In this document: positions 11,233 to 23,512 of the stretch, piece by piece
How positions within the stretch are numbered: position 1 is the first letter of the stretch
Layout of the letters: each line of letters begins with the position of its first letter
Program-made: the position numbers and the translations under genes
Source: Rotaria socialis
Lineage: Eukaryota > Rotifera > Eurotatoria > Philodinida > Philodinidae
Reading direction: 5' to 3'
Assembly (NCBI GenBank): GCA_905331475.1
Contig: CAJNYU010003162.1
Coordinates: forward strand, 330,204-394,203
DNA: 64,000 nt
Notes under the pieces: model-generated
Databases searched by the model: none
Told to the model about the DNA's origin: nothing
The model's input: the letters and a program-made list of their open reading frames with translations, nothing else

Positions 11233-12207
11233 CTAAAACAAAAAAAAAAAAAAGAGAGAACAAGAAAAAAATTCTGCAATACTCATCATGACATCGAATA
11301 GTTAGCAGCGAAGCGTTATTACCAGCCGTAACTTACTGTTGATTGTACAAATGAACTCCACTAATCATATACAAGCAATGAGTTCTAAATAAATAGGTTT
11401 TGTTTTACATGGGTTATCAATGAAGAAGTAGTGGGTAAAACTGCTATTGGATTTTGTAATTAATTATTTTCATACAAAGTAGATGTCGCACTCCTACAAA
11501 TCAATCAATCCATAGCATTTTGTTCAGCGTGCCAAAAGTATCTATGTTCAACAAAGTTACGATTGTAGAATTGAAATTTCAAATACCAATAAACAATAAT
11601 TTCGAATTATTTACAAAAATAGATAACGAAATTCTATCTTTATGCAATACAAACAGAACTAAATGTTTGAGCATGACGTTATAAGAAATTTATTATTCAT
11701 AGTCGCTGACCTAGATGAATTTATCTGTAATAATCTATTTTAAGTCTTAATTGTTGCAAAAAAAAAGTGCATATAAATTGTTTCATGTCGTCATCTCTAA
11801 TATCATATCATCCACCTATAGATTGCATACAAGCAAGATAAGAAAAATAAAACATTTAGAATTTATGAGTAACATTGTAAAAATAATAACATCAACAGTA
11901 TATTACAACTCAAGTTTTTCTATCAATAACAATAGTTTTGTTTTATTCATCTCTAATATTCTATTTAAGACTTTTTCCTTTCATTAGTACTTGATTTAAT
12001 CTTAAATTAGGTACTATTTTATATGCATATTCTTAGTTATTTTTAAAAAAATGGCATAGTGAAACATTTTTCTAAACCTATTAATATATTTTAACACGAT
12101 CTCTTTTGACTCTAGATAGTTACAAGTTAATTGGAATATTTCTTTTTTGAATAAAATTTCTTTTTGTTTCCCAATTCTTATCGTCATACGACGAAATAAA
12201 ATAAATA
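11233..12207. other. Intergenic, no gene seen
   Basis: This spacer lies between the divergent KEAP1-like gene and the small membrane-protein gene. It starts with the poly-pyrimidine tract of the KEAP1 leader acceptor (a run of A on the + strand at 11240-11253) and is otherwise AT-rich. Promoters of both genes are expected here, but no specific motif can be named. Confidence 0.45.
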
Positions 12208-12567
12208 ATGAATGGCGAAAAACTACATTTAGTCGGTCCGAAAACAAATAATGGTTTTTATACGGGCACAGAACAATCGACCGGGGACGTTGGTACAAGT
12301 GGAATGTCGCGCCGTATTCTACATGGTTTGACAGTTATTTCAGTTTTAATTGCATGTGGTTGTACAGCATATGGATCCATTCAAAACAAATCAGCAGCGT
12401 TTCTATTACCACTTATTGTTGTGTTGATTTGGCTTTTTGTGCATTTTCTTCTTTTATATTTTATACAAAATGACAAACATGATTTTCATCCGCCCGCATG
12501 GTTTATATTTGTTTCAAGTGGACATATTTTTATACAATCATTAATTGTTATTATTTTAACGCTTTAA
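12208..12567 (+). CDS. Small membrane protein, three predicted helices (119 aa)
   Basis: An uninterrupted frame with an ATG start and TAA stop. Residues 1-35 are polar, with several Gly and Thr and an SRR just before the first helix. Three hydrophobic segments lie at about 38-58, 64-87 and 98-119, the last reaching the very C-terminus. The helices are long and well spaced, and the bias is clearly coding, but I do not recognise the family. Unlike most genes here it has no splice acceptor close to its ATG and no introns. A position in an endomembrane or the plasma membrane is the only inference possible. Confidence 0.55.
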   Translation: MNGEKLHLVGPKTNNGFYTGTEQSTGDVGTSGMSRRILHGLTVISVLIACGCTAYGSIQNKSAAFLLPLIVVLIWLFVHFLLLYFIQNDKHDFHPPAWFIFVSSGHIFIQSLIVIILTL

Positions 12568-13380
12568 AAAAAAAGAAGAAAATTAAAATTAGAAAAATCT
12601 TTCCTTTCCCGTTAGATTTGTTACAGTTAAATTCTACGTATATCACGCATCTATATTGTAAATTGCCTGAATGAATATCATTATAAAATAATACGATAAA
12701 AATAAATAAGGTCTAAGGATCAAAATGTAATTAATTTACAATAATGACGTCGAGCACTTTTCATAATGATGTATATGAAAAAGGTGAAAAAAATCTGTGT
12801 GGCCAACCTGACATAGTTGACGTCTCTGAAAAACGTCAATAAACTTTACGCCCTGAAATCCTTTAAGCATCTTGGCGTCTGATCTATCCAATAAATTAAG
12901 CTTTCTTTTAGCTTCAGCGACTATCCCTGATGGGAATTCTTTGAAAGAAAAATAATTAATCGCACTTAAGAATTTTTTTCGTGATATCTAAGGTGAAAAC
13001 GTAATTAGATAATTAAAGATTTGTTTCAAGAGCGATTGTAAAGAATTTTACGACGATACAATGAATAATTTGGGTTTCAACGGACTGAAAACAACAAAAG
13101 ATGATTCAATCAACTGAAAGTCTGCGTACAGTGTGTTGAGGTTACATTTTGTTTTAATAATGCTATTAAATGTGCATCGGTAAACGGCTAAATGTAGAAT
13201 AGAATTTTTTTATACCGTCGTGATCTTCTTTCGGTTTTCAAAATTCATCATAAAACTAGTTTAGTTCGTTTATTTAATAATTAATTTTATTAAGGTTGTC
13301 GGTGAATACAATCGAAAGAAAGTTTCAAGACGAATGTCCAGCTGTTTCGGATTCAAAATGACATAAAATGCTTGTGGGTC
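12568..13380. other. Intergenic, no gene seen
   Basis: AT-rich DNA downstream of the small membrane-protein gene. No coding frame, RNA gene or long repeat was found before the short tandem repeat at 13381. Confidence 0.45.
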
Positions 13381-13460
13381 TACGAAAATTGGTCGAATGA
13401 AAATTGGTCGAACGAAAATTAGTCGCCGATAATTGGTCGATACGAAAATTGGTCGAAAAT
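13381..13460. repeat. Short tandem repeat, ACGAAAATTGGTCGA-type, about five units
   Basis: Four full and one variant copies of a 14-17-bp unit built on GAAAATTGGTCG follow each other. The units differ by one to three bases (AGTCGCC, GATAATTGG) and by small spacing changes. It sits in otherwise featureless DNA about 250 bp before the assembly gap. No associated gene is seen. Confidence 0.75.
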
Positions 13461-13710
13461 TTTGTAATAGAAGAACAAAAGCTTTTTCTTTAAAAAGCAG
13501 CCAGAACTTTGTAGTGTAAAGCTGAAACTAGCACTAATTGCAATATCATGTTAATATTAGAGGAAAATAGCGATTCGGACAAATAAATTAGGCATGCATA
13601 ATAAAGGAAAAGTAGTTTAGAACTTTAGAAGAAGACCTTATAATTATTTTAGTAACGTTACCTGTTTTGAGAACACGGTGACCACCTCAGCCGCACCTAC
13701 ACCCTCACCC

Positions 13711-14174
13711 NNNNNNNNNNNNNNNNNNNNNNNNNNNNNNNNNNNNNNNNNNNNNNNNNNNNNNNNNNNNNNNNNNNNNNNNNNNNNNNNNNNNNNNNNN
13801 NNNNNNNNNNNNNNNNNNNNNNNNNNNNNNNNNNNNNNNNNNNNNNNNNNNNNNNNNNNNNNNNNNNNNNNNNNNNNNNNNNNNNNNNNNNNNNNNNNNN
13901 NNNNNNNNNNNNNNNNNNNNNNNNNNNNNNNNNNNNNNNNNNNNNNNNNNNNNNNNNNNNNNNNNNNNNNNNNNNNNNNNNNNNNNNNNNNNNNNNNNNN
14001 NNNNNNNNNNNNNNNNNNNNNNNNNNNNNNNNNNNNNNNNNNNNNNNNNNNNNNNNNNNNNNNNNNNNNNNNNNNNNNNNNNNNNNNNNNNNNNNNNNNN
14101 NNNNNNNNNNNNNNNNNNNNNNNNNNNNNNNNNNNNNNNNNNNNNNNNNNNNNNNNNNNNNNNNNNNNNNNNNN
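13711..14174. other. Assembly gap (464 N)
   Basis: A run of N. Apparent reading frames across it are artefacts. The left edge is a C-rich CCACCTCAGCCGCACC stretch and the right edge a TA/GA microsatellite, so low-complexity DNA probably caused the gap. Confidence 0.99.
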
Positions 14175-14176
14175 AA

Positions 14177-14178
<2 letters not shown>

Positions 14179-14230
<52 letters not shown>
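14179..14230. repeat. (TA)n(GA)n compound microsatellite
   Basis: About 16 TA units followed by about 10 GA units, directly at the right edge of the assembly gap. Confidence 0.95.
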
Positions 14231-14365
14231 TAAAGAGTACCCATTCAGATAAAAGATAATTTTTATGGTGACATTTGTAAAAGTAATTGTTTTTGATTTT
14301 GATTATCGCCTACAAGTGTTCATTCGTTTTATGAGATAAGGCGTATAATTAATTCTATTACTTTA

Positions 14366-14567
14366 TGTTATGTCAGGACATATCTGTCCTGCCATAAGTA
14401 TGTTCTCTCTTCTTCTCTCGGTTTCATTCTATCACGTTTACAATCATTCCATTCTTCTTCTCGTATCTATTCTATTTAAGTGAGTGTTAATGTTTAAAGA
14501 AGGGAGATTATTGCTGGTGAAAATATAATAATACGAAGAAGGCGAAATAAAGAAGAAGATTGTAACA
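14366..14567. mobile_element. LTR of an LTR retrotransposon (202 bp), sister of 43475-43676
   Basis: The block starts TGTTATGTCAGGACATATCT and ends GATTGTAACA, with TGTTA/TAACA inverted ends. It is about 96% identical over the same 202 bp to the copy at 43475-43676, which has a 5-bp target duplication. Here the flanks (CTTTA left, AATGG right) do not match, so this may be one LTR of a larger lost or gapped element, or a recombined copy. No gag or pol remains were found next to it. The near-identity of the two copies suggests fairly recent activity of the family. Confidence 0.75.
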
Positions 14568-14749
14568 AATGGTGCACTAGCCGGGAAATGACGTACGGCC
14601 GCTCGCCCTACACATGTGTTTCGTTATTCGAGAGTACGAAAGACCTGGAGTGTTCCCCTCCTGATTTACATCGATAACGATTCTCTTGTGTAGAGGGAGA
14701 GGTGTTACGATCGTATTGTTCCCATACAATCGTAAGACGGAGAGAGATA
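14568..14749. other. Spacer between LTR and SINE, with an imperfect hairpin
   Basis: GC is higher than in the surroundings. At about 14706-14734 a 12-bp stem with one mismatch (TTACGATCGTAT against ATACAATCGTAA) encloses a TGTTCCC loop. It may be part of the SINE 5' flank or of the LTR-element interior; nothing decides this. Confidence 0.4.
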
Positions 14750-14926
14750 CCCTTTCTAGTAAAATGCTTAATACGTCTGCCCGGTAAGCAGGAGGTGCAT
14801 GGTTCGATTCCATGCGAAGGGGGATATCTTTTGCTCCGTTCTGTCGTCATTCGAAAGATAAGAGATATAACACTTTAAACTGAATCTATTCGAAATATGA
14901 CTACTTGAATAATAATAATAATAAGT
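14750..14926 (+). mobile_element. tRNA-related SINE copy, ending in an AAT tract
   Basis: The first 72 nt (14750-14821) look like a tRNA: an acceptor stem with six of seven pairs, an A-box-like TAGTAAAATGCTTAATAC, a five-pair anticodon stem around CCGGTAA, and a perfect T-arm (CATGG/CCATG) with B box GGTTCGATTCC. The base before the anticodon is C, not the universal T, and the D loop lacks GG, so it is unlikely to be a working tRNA. After the head comes a short body with TCCGTTCTGTC, shared with the copy at 51584, and a tail of AAT repeats. Polymerase III transcription and LINE-driven mobility are the usual behaviour of such elements. Confidence 0.6.
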
Positions 14927-16033
14927 ATGTATTTATTATGAATAAAATCCGCATAATTCGAAAAGTCAAGATGATTTTGAATTCCAAATATTTATTTTTC
15001 GAGAATTTGATTGTTTTTATTGATTGAAAATTTTTATTCATATCGAACGAATATTTCTCACTATGCCAACTAGTATAATATGCGATTAGACATACACCTA
15101 ATCATTAACTAAATTTATTAGATTCAAAGAAAAACTGATTATTACTTTATATGAGAAATAAAACTAATTTTCATATATTTCATGAATAACTCTGAAATAT
15201 TTTCTTTTTCGAATGACATTTTGACAACTAAGTAATCAAGCCAATATGATAAAACGCCAGTTAGAGTATTGAGTATTACATAGAAAATGACTTTGTTTGC
15301 AATGCCCATACGGTTCATAAGACAAATTACTATTCTGGCCGAGTGAAACTCAAGAGTCATAACACATCATCGAGTCGTTCTTTGTTTTTCTCTGCATTCC
15401 GTCATCGTTTGTTGGTCTTTTCTTTGTAATCTTAGCATTTATAAGCATAAGTATTTGTCAATCAGCATTAACTGACAAAAGACACAACATCCAATTACTT
15501 GTCCGATGTTCTTCTCTATCTATGTGACAGATCGAACTTACTGCTATTAGTCCATTAAACTACATCTGTATGCTCTTCATAAAAATGTCATTTGATTGTG
15601 TTTATTAGAAAAGTTACTCCTATACTTTCACTTTTTCTCCTTTTTGTTTTGTTTTTGTTGGCGCATACTGCATTCTTAGAAAGTGACAACAAGTTTTAAT
15701 GATTTGATTAACTTTAACAACATTATATTCATCCTCATTCTAGATGACATGAAAAACCTATTGGCTGAAATGTCACAAACTTGAATTTTTTTCCTTTTAT
15801 GATCCGTCTATCAGAGATGACAACATGACAACAAAAATTAATTGTGCTGTTTATATCGTCACTAAAATAAGAGAGAGAAAAAAAATTGTATGTTTCCTTT
15901 ATTTTGGTTCAGAAAAAGGTTTTGAGAAAGAATAAAAGTATCATCTAGCTAGCGATTCACTAAGAAAAGAAAAGGAAAGGAAAGAAACAGAAATCAATAT
16001 TCATACATCATTTCATTCTTCTTTTAGTTAAAC
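14927..16033. other. Intergenic, no gene seen
   Basis: AT-rich spacer upstream of the GPCR gene. Its last part is purine-rich (AAGAAAAGAAAAGGAAAGG) and ends in a pyrimidine tract with an acceptor-like CTTTTAG six bases before the GPCR start codon. No other feature is visible. Confidence 0.45.
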
Positions 16034-18165
16034 ATGATAGATGTATTATCACATCCAATTATGCCCTATCGTCAATGGCCGATGGATAAATTTATTCGTA
16101 TATCGATTTTAGTCATGATTATGTTTATAACTTTAGTTGGAAATATTTATATTATATTTAAATTATCCTATCACCGTCAACGTCATCGTACTCGTCTACA
16201 AATATTTATACTTAATTTAGCAATCGGAGATTTAGCAATATGTTATTGTACAATGACATCGGAATTATTTCTTCTTATTTACGATCAACAATGGATATTA
16301 GGGAACGTTGCATGTAAATTAATACTCTATATTCAAGTTGTAACGCTTGCATCAACAACATTTATTAATGTTGCAATGACCTATGATCGGTAAACGATTG
16401 AAAATATTTTATTTTAGGCTTCAAACTAACTTGTGGTTAGTAATGAAATAGATGAAAAGTATATCGTCAATCGCATCGTTTCATTTGTTGTATCTAGCTC
16501 TTGAAACATTGCTTTAGGTCATCAATGATTAATCGCGTTTGATGATTCAAGATGGGACTAGTTTTCTGTTTTGTTAATTAATTTCTTAAAACATATTGTA
16601 GTTATCATTCTCGGATACTCAAAGTTAATACTAGTATACTTATTTTAAGCTATCGTTTTCGGAGTATATAAATTAAGACTTAATATTTTAGCATAACTGC
16701 TGTGATCTCTTCGATCCGCAAGCAATTTTATTTTATTTGAGATTTTTTTAATCTTAAATATCAGGCACTTTTTAATTCTTTATATTTTTAGCTAGTAAAA
16801 TATAGTTTATGTATAGAGATTCAATGATCTATAATTCCTACATATTTTCCAAGTAGAGGTCTAGATATCTGCTGACTTCATTGATGCAATCGTATTTTTT
16901 CTGAAAATCATAATTTGTTATAATTCAATTTTTGTTTTTCTAGAAGTTTATTTAGATTCTCTACTATTAAAATGACTTTTGTTGTTTGAATAAGATTTCT
17001 TCTAACTAAACAATAAATTTCTAACTGGATAATAAAGTCATATCAACTTTGCCGGCAGCGACAGTTATAACTTCCTCAACAGAACACACACCCACAATTC
17101 AATCGCTATGATTTATAATAATCACTTTTCTTTTGTTAAATTGTTCATTTGGCATTAATTACGTACTTAAGAAAGCATCAACCGTGAAAAATATCATACA
17201 GATATATTCTAGGAATTTGATCTATTCTATTCATGAACAATAAATTAAACTATTTATTCACATGAAAACATTATTTTCTATAGAAATAACGAAACCTGCA
17301 ATTTCCGTTCGATTATTGTTTTCCGGTGGTTAGTACGTACTAACAATCATAGTCTTCCAACAAGTCTAAACGCCATCCTACTTCTATCATCTCAAAATAA
17401 ATTCATTCAATAGACCATAGAAACTTCATATTCTTCTTGTTTTAAACGTACATGTTCAAAATTAGAAATTTTGAATTTCTATTTAGATATGAAGCAATAT
17501 GTTGTCCATTTCGAGCATGCCAATCTTCTGCTCGTATATGTTTCGTTATAGCACTATGTTGGTTGGGATCATGCATAGTAGCTGTACCGCAATTATTTAT
17601 TTTCAAACGAAGTCTTTATCCTGAATCTTCAAATAGATATCGTTGTGCAAGTACTGGTTATACAGCTGAATGGCAGCGTCGTGTTTATTTTACAACATTC
17701 GCTACTTATGTTCTCATTTTACCTGCTCTTTGTATGACGGTATGGTATATAAAAATTATACGTATTATTAGTGCATCAAAGAAAATATGGGAACAAAAAG
17801 TCTATAATAAAACAGCAACATCGTCATCAGCACTTTTAACCTCTCCGACTAAAGTTAAAACAGTTAAATTAGCGTTGACTATCATTGTTGTATTTGTTGT
17901 TTGTTGGACGCCCTACATGTGTATAACATTGATTGAAATTTATTTTAATGGTAGTTTTCATAAACCGATGTGGCTTGACGGAGTTTTACAAACCATATGC
18001 TTTATTCAAAGTGGCCTGAATCCATTTATTTATATAGCATTCAATCAAAGACGAGCGTATAATCCGGCGCTGATACGTGCTGCTGCATCAACATTCTCAC
18101 AAGCATCTGATCGAATTACTCGAAGACAACAACGTGCACAAGATGGATCGAAATTATTTAGCTGA
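16034..18165 (+). CDS. Class A GPCR, neuropeptide-receptor-like (344 aa, 2 exons)
   Basis: Exons 16034-16389 and 17487-18165 join in frame, the intron splitting the DRY triplet after TM3. Seven hydrophobic helices are present. Family marks: GN in TM1, LNLAIGDLA in TM2, the conserved Trp-Cys region before TM3 (WILGNVAC), DRYEAICCP, FVVCWTPY in TM6 and NPFIY in TM7. The IVAVPQLFIF stretch in TM4 and the TM6 wording resemble receptors for vasopressin/oxytocin, GnRH/AKH/corazonin and CCAP peptides, so a neuropeptide ligand is likely; which one cannot be told. The 1097-bp intron is long for this genome. There is no signal peptide, and the N-terminus is short (about 20 residues) without a clear N-glycosylation site. 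A CTTTTAG acceptor lies 6 nt before the ATG. Confidence 0.85.
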
Positions 18166-19950
18166 AAAAAAAAGCGCAATGCTACGTTGAAAAAAGATTT
18201 TCATTCATAGTCACGTGATGAACAATGTTAAAATAATAAAGTTATGCACAGAAGAATCCTTGATCAATTTTGATTTCAACGATAAACTGATTGTCTATAT
18301 AGACACTGCTATTAATATTTTCTTTAATAAACTTTATTCATCTAATGAATGCTAAATCAATTAGATTTTAAGCGAGGTATTGCATTTTTTCTTCGTTACT
18401 TATAACACCAGTGCAGCGGTTGAATAGATCATTCTGTTCATTTTTGCTAAAAATGTTAATCGAACCAGGCGCAAGAGGAGGAGCTCCGGGACGATTGCAC
18501 TCAATTGAAACAAAAATCACACGGCTTTCGATTTGTGATAATGAGAATCGAATCACTTCTATTGATCTCATGTCTTATAATAAAAGACTCTTCATAAAAC
18601 AAGAGCTAGAAGATTAGCGTTACAGACGTAATCGAAAATCCGCGTGAATAACTTCTTGTATTTTAAATCCTTTCGAAATCTTGAAAATGTCCGAGTTTTC
18701 TACAAACGTTATTACATTAGAATCAGTTAACAAAAAGAAACATCATAAAATCTCCTCAAGTATTCCTTGTGGAAATAGTCAAAAAGAAAAGCTCTTGATC
18801 CTTATTGTCTATTTTGAAATTACTACACAGATTTTATAGAAATGAATCACTATCTAATCATTTTCGTCACAATAACTGCTTCGATGGCGCTTTTATTACG
18901 ATGTTTCAAAAGAAACGTTTTTAAATATTCTCCATCGTGAGTACGAAGCTGACTGTAATGCCTAACGCCCATTCAGTAAAATGCTTTCAAACAAATATCG
19001 TTTGAGTTCGAAAATCTAAAGAAATCTATGAGTAAAATGCATGTGTCTTGCTGATAAAGTTTATACATATTGTAGTACAAAAATTATTACCTTTTTTGTT
19101 TGTATCGGCTCTGATAGATTACAAACATGATCTAAACTACTAGATTGACATTTTCAAATTCATGTTTAAATCACCTACTTGACATATTCCATGAAAAGAC
19201 TCCTGCATGCTTCACTGGTGACAATATAGTAATGAGGAAGTATGCATTCGTTTCATATCATACGAACCATAATATCTATAAATGTCAGTCATTCGTTAGA
19301 TGAATGCTTGCTATGCCATTCTCAACTAGACTTCCGATTGCATTATTGAAAGTAAGAGTCTGCACAATGAGTTTTTATCCATTAGAGAAGTGAGAGAAAT
19401 TATTCGGAAAAAATTTGACATGGAACATTGACCGCATGACATTTCGGATTAGCATAAATGTGTAAAGTAGCAGTTTTTTTTTGTTTGGGTTTACTTCTAA
19501 CCGTTTCAAAGTTAACTAGTTAATAATAGTATTGGATCGATTTAGTCAACAGGCTCATTCATTGTTATTTTCAGTCAAACAATCTTTCTGAAGATTTTTT
19601 CAAAGAGCAAATGTCCGTTGACCCTGCTTACAATTTGGACTAAATTAATAGACAATGAACAATGAATCAATCTAGAGGACGTCATAAATGGACGAAAGCA
19701 ACAATGCCAACGGATGTGATATACACATAAAAGGAAAGTGACCGAAAAATGAATCTATTATCTTCTACGTCGATCGATATAGCCTATTTAAAGTCTACCG
19801 CATAATTCAAAATATCGGATTTTATTTTTCATGAGTACTTCTAAGTCACGGTTTAATTCTGTAAAAAATTTCTTTATCAAAGGTTAACATAGAAAATGAC
19901 AATAGCCGATCTGTTTCGCCGTCGAGTTTGCACATCAATAGTTCATATTC
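18166..19950. other. Intergenic, no gene seen
   Basis: The spacer between the GPCR and the F-box gene is AT-rich. A frame around 18411-18617 is open on both strands but has no family resemblance. No repeat structure or RNA gene was found. Confidence 0.45.
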
Positions 19951-22367
19951 ATGAGCAAGCTCATTATTGAGTTATCGTACAGTCTTGTAGCGTCAAAACG
20001 TGACATGAACAAAATTACTCAATTTGAAGACTTATCCAACGATTTACTTTTGGAGATTTTTGATTATTTTCATGCTTTCGATCTGTTCGAAGCATTTTCA
20101 TCTATGAATAATCGTATTTCATTAATATTGTCGTATACTCGACTTCATATTGTTCTCTCAAAACTTCATAGTCAACGAGAATTTGATCTCCTATCATCTC
20201 ATCTCATTCATCATGCTCATCAAGTTGTATCTATTTCATTGCAAGACGAACTTCGGAATTTATCTTCAATTATTTCCTTGCTCTTCACTCTACATACATT
20301 TGAAAATCTTCAATCATGTACATTTTATTCTATTCATCCATTAACACCGCTCGAAAATGTCATGAAAAAATTTGCCAGTCTCAATCATCTTGTGTCATTT
20401 CGAATATTTCAATCAAATAATATGCCGCTATCGAATGTAAACAAAAGTTATCTAAGTGAAACTTTTCTCGCACATCGATCTTCTAAACTTCGTTCAATCG
20501 AATTATCATTTCGGTATTATTATCCAAAATTAATTTCTGACATTCGATTAAATTCGACGTTGACTTCACTTCGTATAGTGTTTCATGGCTCAATGTTTGC
20601 TTGTTCGATCGATAGTATTCTACCTATACTCCGTCATTACTGTGCGTTACGGGTATTACGTATTTCCATATCTAGTAACAATAATTCATACGCTCCAGCA
20701 ACAATGTGAGTTACTGGAAATATTATGGTGATTGAGAAACAACTATAGTTACCGTTTAGAGACAGAGAACTGACTGTTCCGTTGTCTTCCTTGAGGTTGA
20801 ACACATTTTTCGACTTTCTGATATTCTTAAACTGACTATGCGTAATTATATAGAAATAGGATAATGTTAGGTATTTTTCTTTAGGATACCAACATTCCTG
20901 ACTACCTACGAAGTCAATCCACCAATATCATTTTCAATTACAACATTTGATTTATCCATTGGAACATGTTTCTATTTTCGTTCGTTAAGATTAATTCTAT
21001 CCTGTATGCCTAACCTTCGTCGATTCATAATAACAATCATTGTTTTAACATCAACAAGTTCCTTTTGTAAAAATGTATTTAACGGCCATCTATGGCAACA
21101 ATTATTGTCTAATAGTGCACCTCATTTGGATGTATTTGAAATTTTCGTAATGATAAAATATGCCAATACAAAACCAAATTTCGATTCGTTGGTCAATTCA
21201 TTTGATTATTTTGCAAGAAAATTTGACGATTGGCATGTAGCCATTCATCAGTCACGGCGTAATTATAATACTCAAAGTAAGATAGAAGCCATAAACAATT
21301 CTTTCGTGACATGTCTCATTATTAATTAGAACAACAACTAAGTTTACATGGATTTCGATATTCGAAACAAGTACGACATTGTCATACGAGTACAACAAGA
21401 ATAGTTCTCGGAACCTTGACCTTGCATGAAAGCGTGATAAAACAGGCGGAACATCATTTGTTTTATTCAAATTGTAAAGACCTATGTGTCAGTATTCCTA
21501 TAGATATAAAAATTAGAAATAATCTACCACCGTATCAGTTATTCAAAAATATCGATCGTCTTACAATTGAAATCAATTCGCCGATGCGAGCATGCTGGAT
21601 AAAAATATTAAACCTTTGTAAGCAAAAAGTTTCTAAATTCTTCCAACGATCTGGAATAAATATTTTTCTATTATTCTTCTTTTATTAATTAGTGCGTATC
21701 TGTTATAATTTCGACAGAATAGATCAAAAAGAACGTGCAGAAAAAATTACAAGTTTAGTCGATTTGACCAACATCACTAAACTGAGTATTCAATCAAACG
21801 ATAGTACATCACAATCATATTTTATTACAGAAATCTTCTTGTAAGTATGACAACTATTTAAAATACCTAATTAATAAAACACTGTATTTTCTTTTACGCA
21901 GAGCAACCTCACATGTGATTCAACTGAAAATTAGCCATTCATTGATTTTCTCGTCGATGCTGTATCATAATTCCTCGCTTATTCCGTTTTTTACTCAACT
22001 ACAATCATTGTATTTACAATCAGAATATGGTCGTTTTCCGTTGAAATATGCATCAAAATTAGTCCAACGTTTTCCATCAATTATTCATCTTGAACTGGAA
22101 GTTTATTCAATTGGTCTATTGAAATCGTTTCTTAGTATTCTTCTTGATGGTCTACCTAGATTAGCGCATTTGAAAATACATTTTTATCAGAGTAGCTTGA
22201 TAGCTAAAGGAAGACATTCCATTAATGATATTCTAGAAAGATGGTGTCATTTACGTTCGTCTATTGCCGAAACTCACGATACGTTTACTATTAGAATCAT
22301 TGGACAATTAATGAACATCTATCTTAGTGGTTGTGCAATATGTGCAAACACTAAAAATTTCATTTGA
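19951..22367 (+). CDS. F-box protein of the large rotifer-type family (5 exons, 664-682 aa)
   Basis: Exons 19951-20705, 20885-21276, 21330-21617, 21693-21840 and 21902-22367 join in frame with GT-AG introns of 52-179 bp. The N-terminal FEDLSNDLLLEIFDYF is an F-box, the part that binds SKP1 in an SCF ubiquitin ligase. The rest has recurring short leucine-rich, beta-strand-like stretches (LRSIELSF, LTSLRIVF, LRVLRIS, FPSIIHLELE, LPRLAHLKI), consistent with a diverged LRR or similar substrate-binding solenoid. The start may be Met at 19951 or the Met at 20005 just before the F-box; an acceptor-like CAATAG lies 9 nt before 19951. Such proteins are abundant in bdelloids. The substrate is unknown. 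Confidence 0.8.
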
Positions 22368-23512
22368 ATGTACAAAGCTAGAAAATATTTTTTTGTTTCT
22401 AATCGTTTCGTGTTAAAAAGTTAAAACGGTAGTTCTTTTATTCAATAAAAATTTAGTAGTAACATTGAAAAGTTCGATAAAAGATGTATCAAATTATTAG
22501 GTTATTGTCGCTGAGACAAATATTTTATCATTATATTAATCGAAAATGCACCGGAGGAAGGCTAGAGCAATTTGTTTTTAACCAGCAATTGAATCTTTAG
22601 TCTTGTATTAAGGATATTGTTTTTCTGCAAAACAACTTTAATTATGTCCACATCTTCCGCTTGAAGATTATAATTTTCTAATTACAAATGATGAAATTAC
22701 CGGAGAAGTGCAATTATAACTCATTTATGTTTCTTGTCTGATTGACATAGCACGTGAAGTTGCAGAGGTTGACACAACTTACTTTTTCTCCCGTATGAAT
22801 AGCTGACTAGGGTTTAAAGTATGCAATTTTTCACATGTTTACTTCATTGGATTACAGATAAGAATCTTAAGAAAAGGATATTATTCGACAATTTGTATTT
22901 CTGAAGTATTGCATCAAATATCATGTAGGAGTATGTTCCGTTCTCCATAGGATTCAATAAATCCTTTTAGTTAGCCCCATTGCATTCTATAAATTAATCT
23001 TACAGGGATTTAATTAACACCTTCTTTTCATGTTATAAAGAACATTTCATATCGGTATCTACGTGACATCGAAATCAAACACAATTTTCATGGTGATGAA
23101 AAGCTAGTCTTTTATAATACACATATAATGGTGTACCTTTTTGAAACCTATCTCAAGGTATTTTTAAGCACGACGGTGATCTACTGGCTCTTTTGTCATT
23201 TTGAAAACAAACAAAAAAAACTAGATAAGAAAAGTCAGAATAAAGTCATACTCTTTGATCAGATTTATTGTATGACACAGAAAACCTTTTATGCATTCAT
23301 CACTGTATCACATGATTGTTTTATTCTAAATAAGACGTGATCTAAAATTTCAGACGCCGTCTTTTCGTATTTGCACAGACAATATTTTTAAGGTATTTAA
23401 CTCAACATAAGAGGCAATGTACATACACATAAAAAAGTAAAAAATATAGCTCGAGGCTGATTGAAAATGCTATTTACTGTATTTATCAACTGATTACAGC
23501 AAGTTTTCTGTT
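22368..23512. other. Intergenic, with the start of a duplicated block
   Basis: No gene was recognised. From about 23338 the sequence resembles 62916-62985 (shared TCTAAAA, CAGACNCCGT, CAGACAATATT). That is the DNA just outside the 5' end of the TBC gene near the second receptor copy, which marks one edge of the receptor duplication. Between about 23400 and 23547 the two copies differ completely. Confidence 0.55.

Noticed and set aside
13381-13460. CRISPR-like array
   Set aside because: Units are too short, follow each other without unique spacers, and the genome is eukaryotic.
13678-14244. Reading frames on both strands across the N run
   Set aside because: They consist of unknown bases plus the TA microsatellite; no evidence of coding.
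14750-14821. Possible functional tRNA gene (anticodon GGT)
   Set aside because: C instead of T before the anticodon, no GG in the D loop, an acceptor mismatch, and a second locus sharing the downstream word; better explained as a SINE head.
17452-17486. Alternative start for the GPCR second exon
   Set aside because: The Met lies in the intron; splicing at 17486/17487 restores the DRY motif exactly.
18368-18617. Two opposed small frames
   Set aside because: Mirror frames over the same DNA with no family resemblance or splice context.
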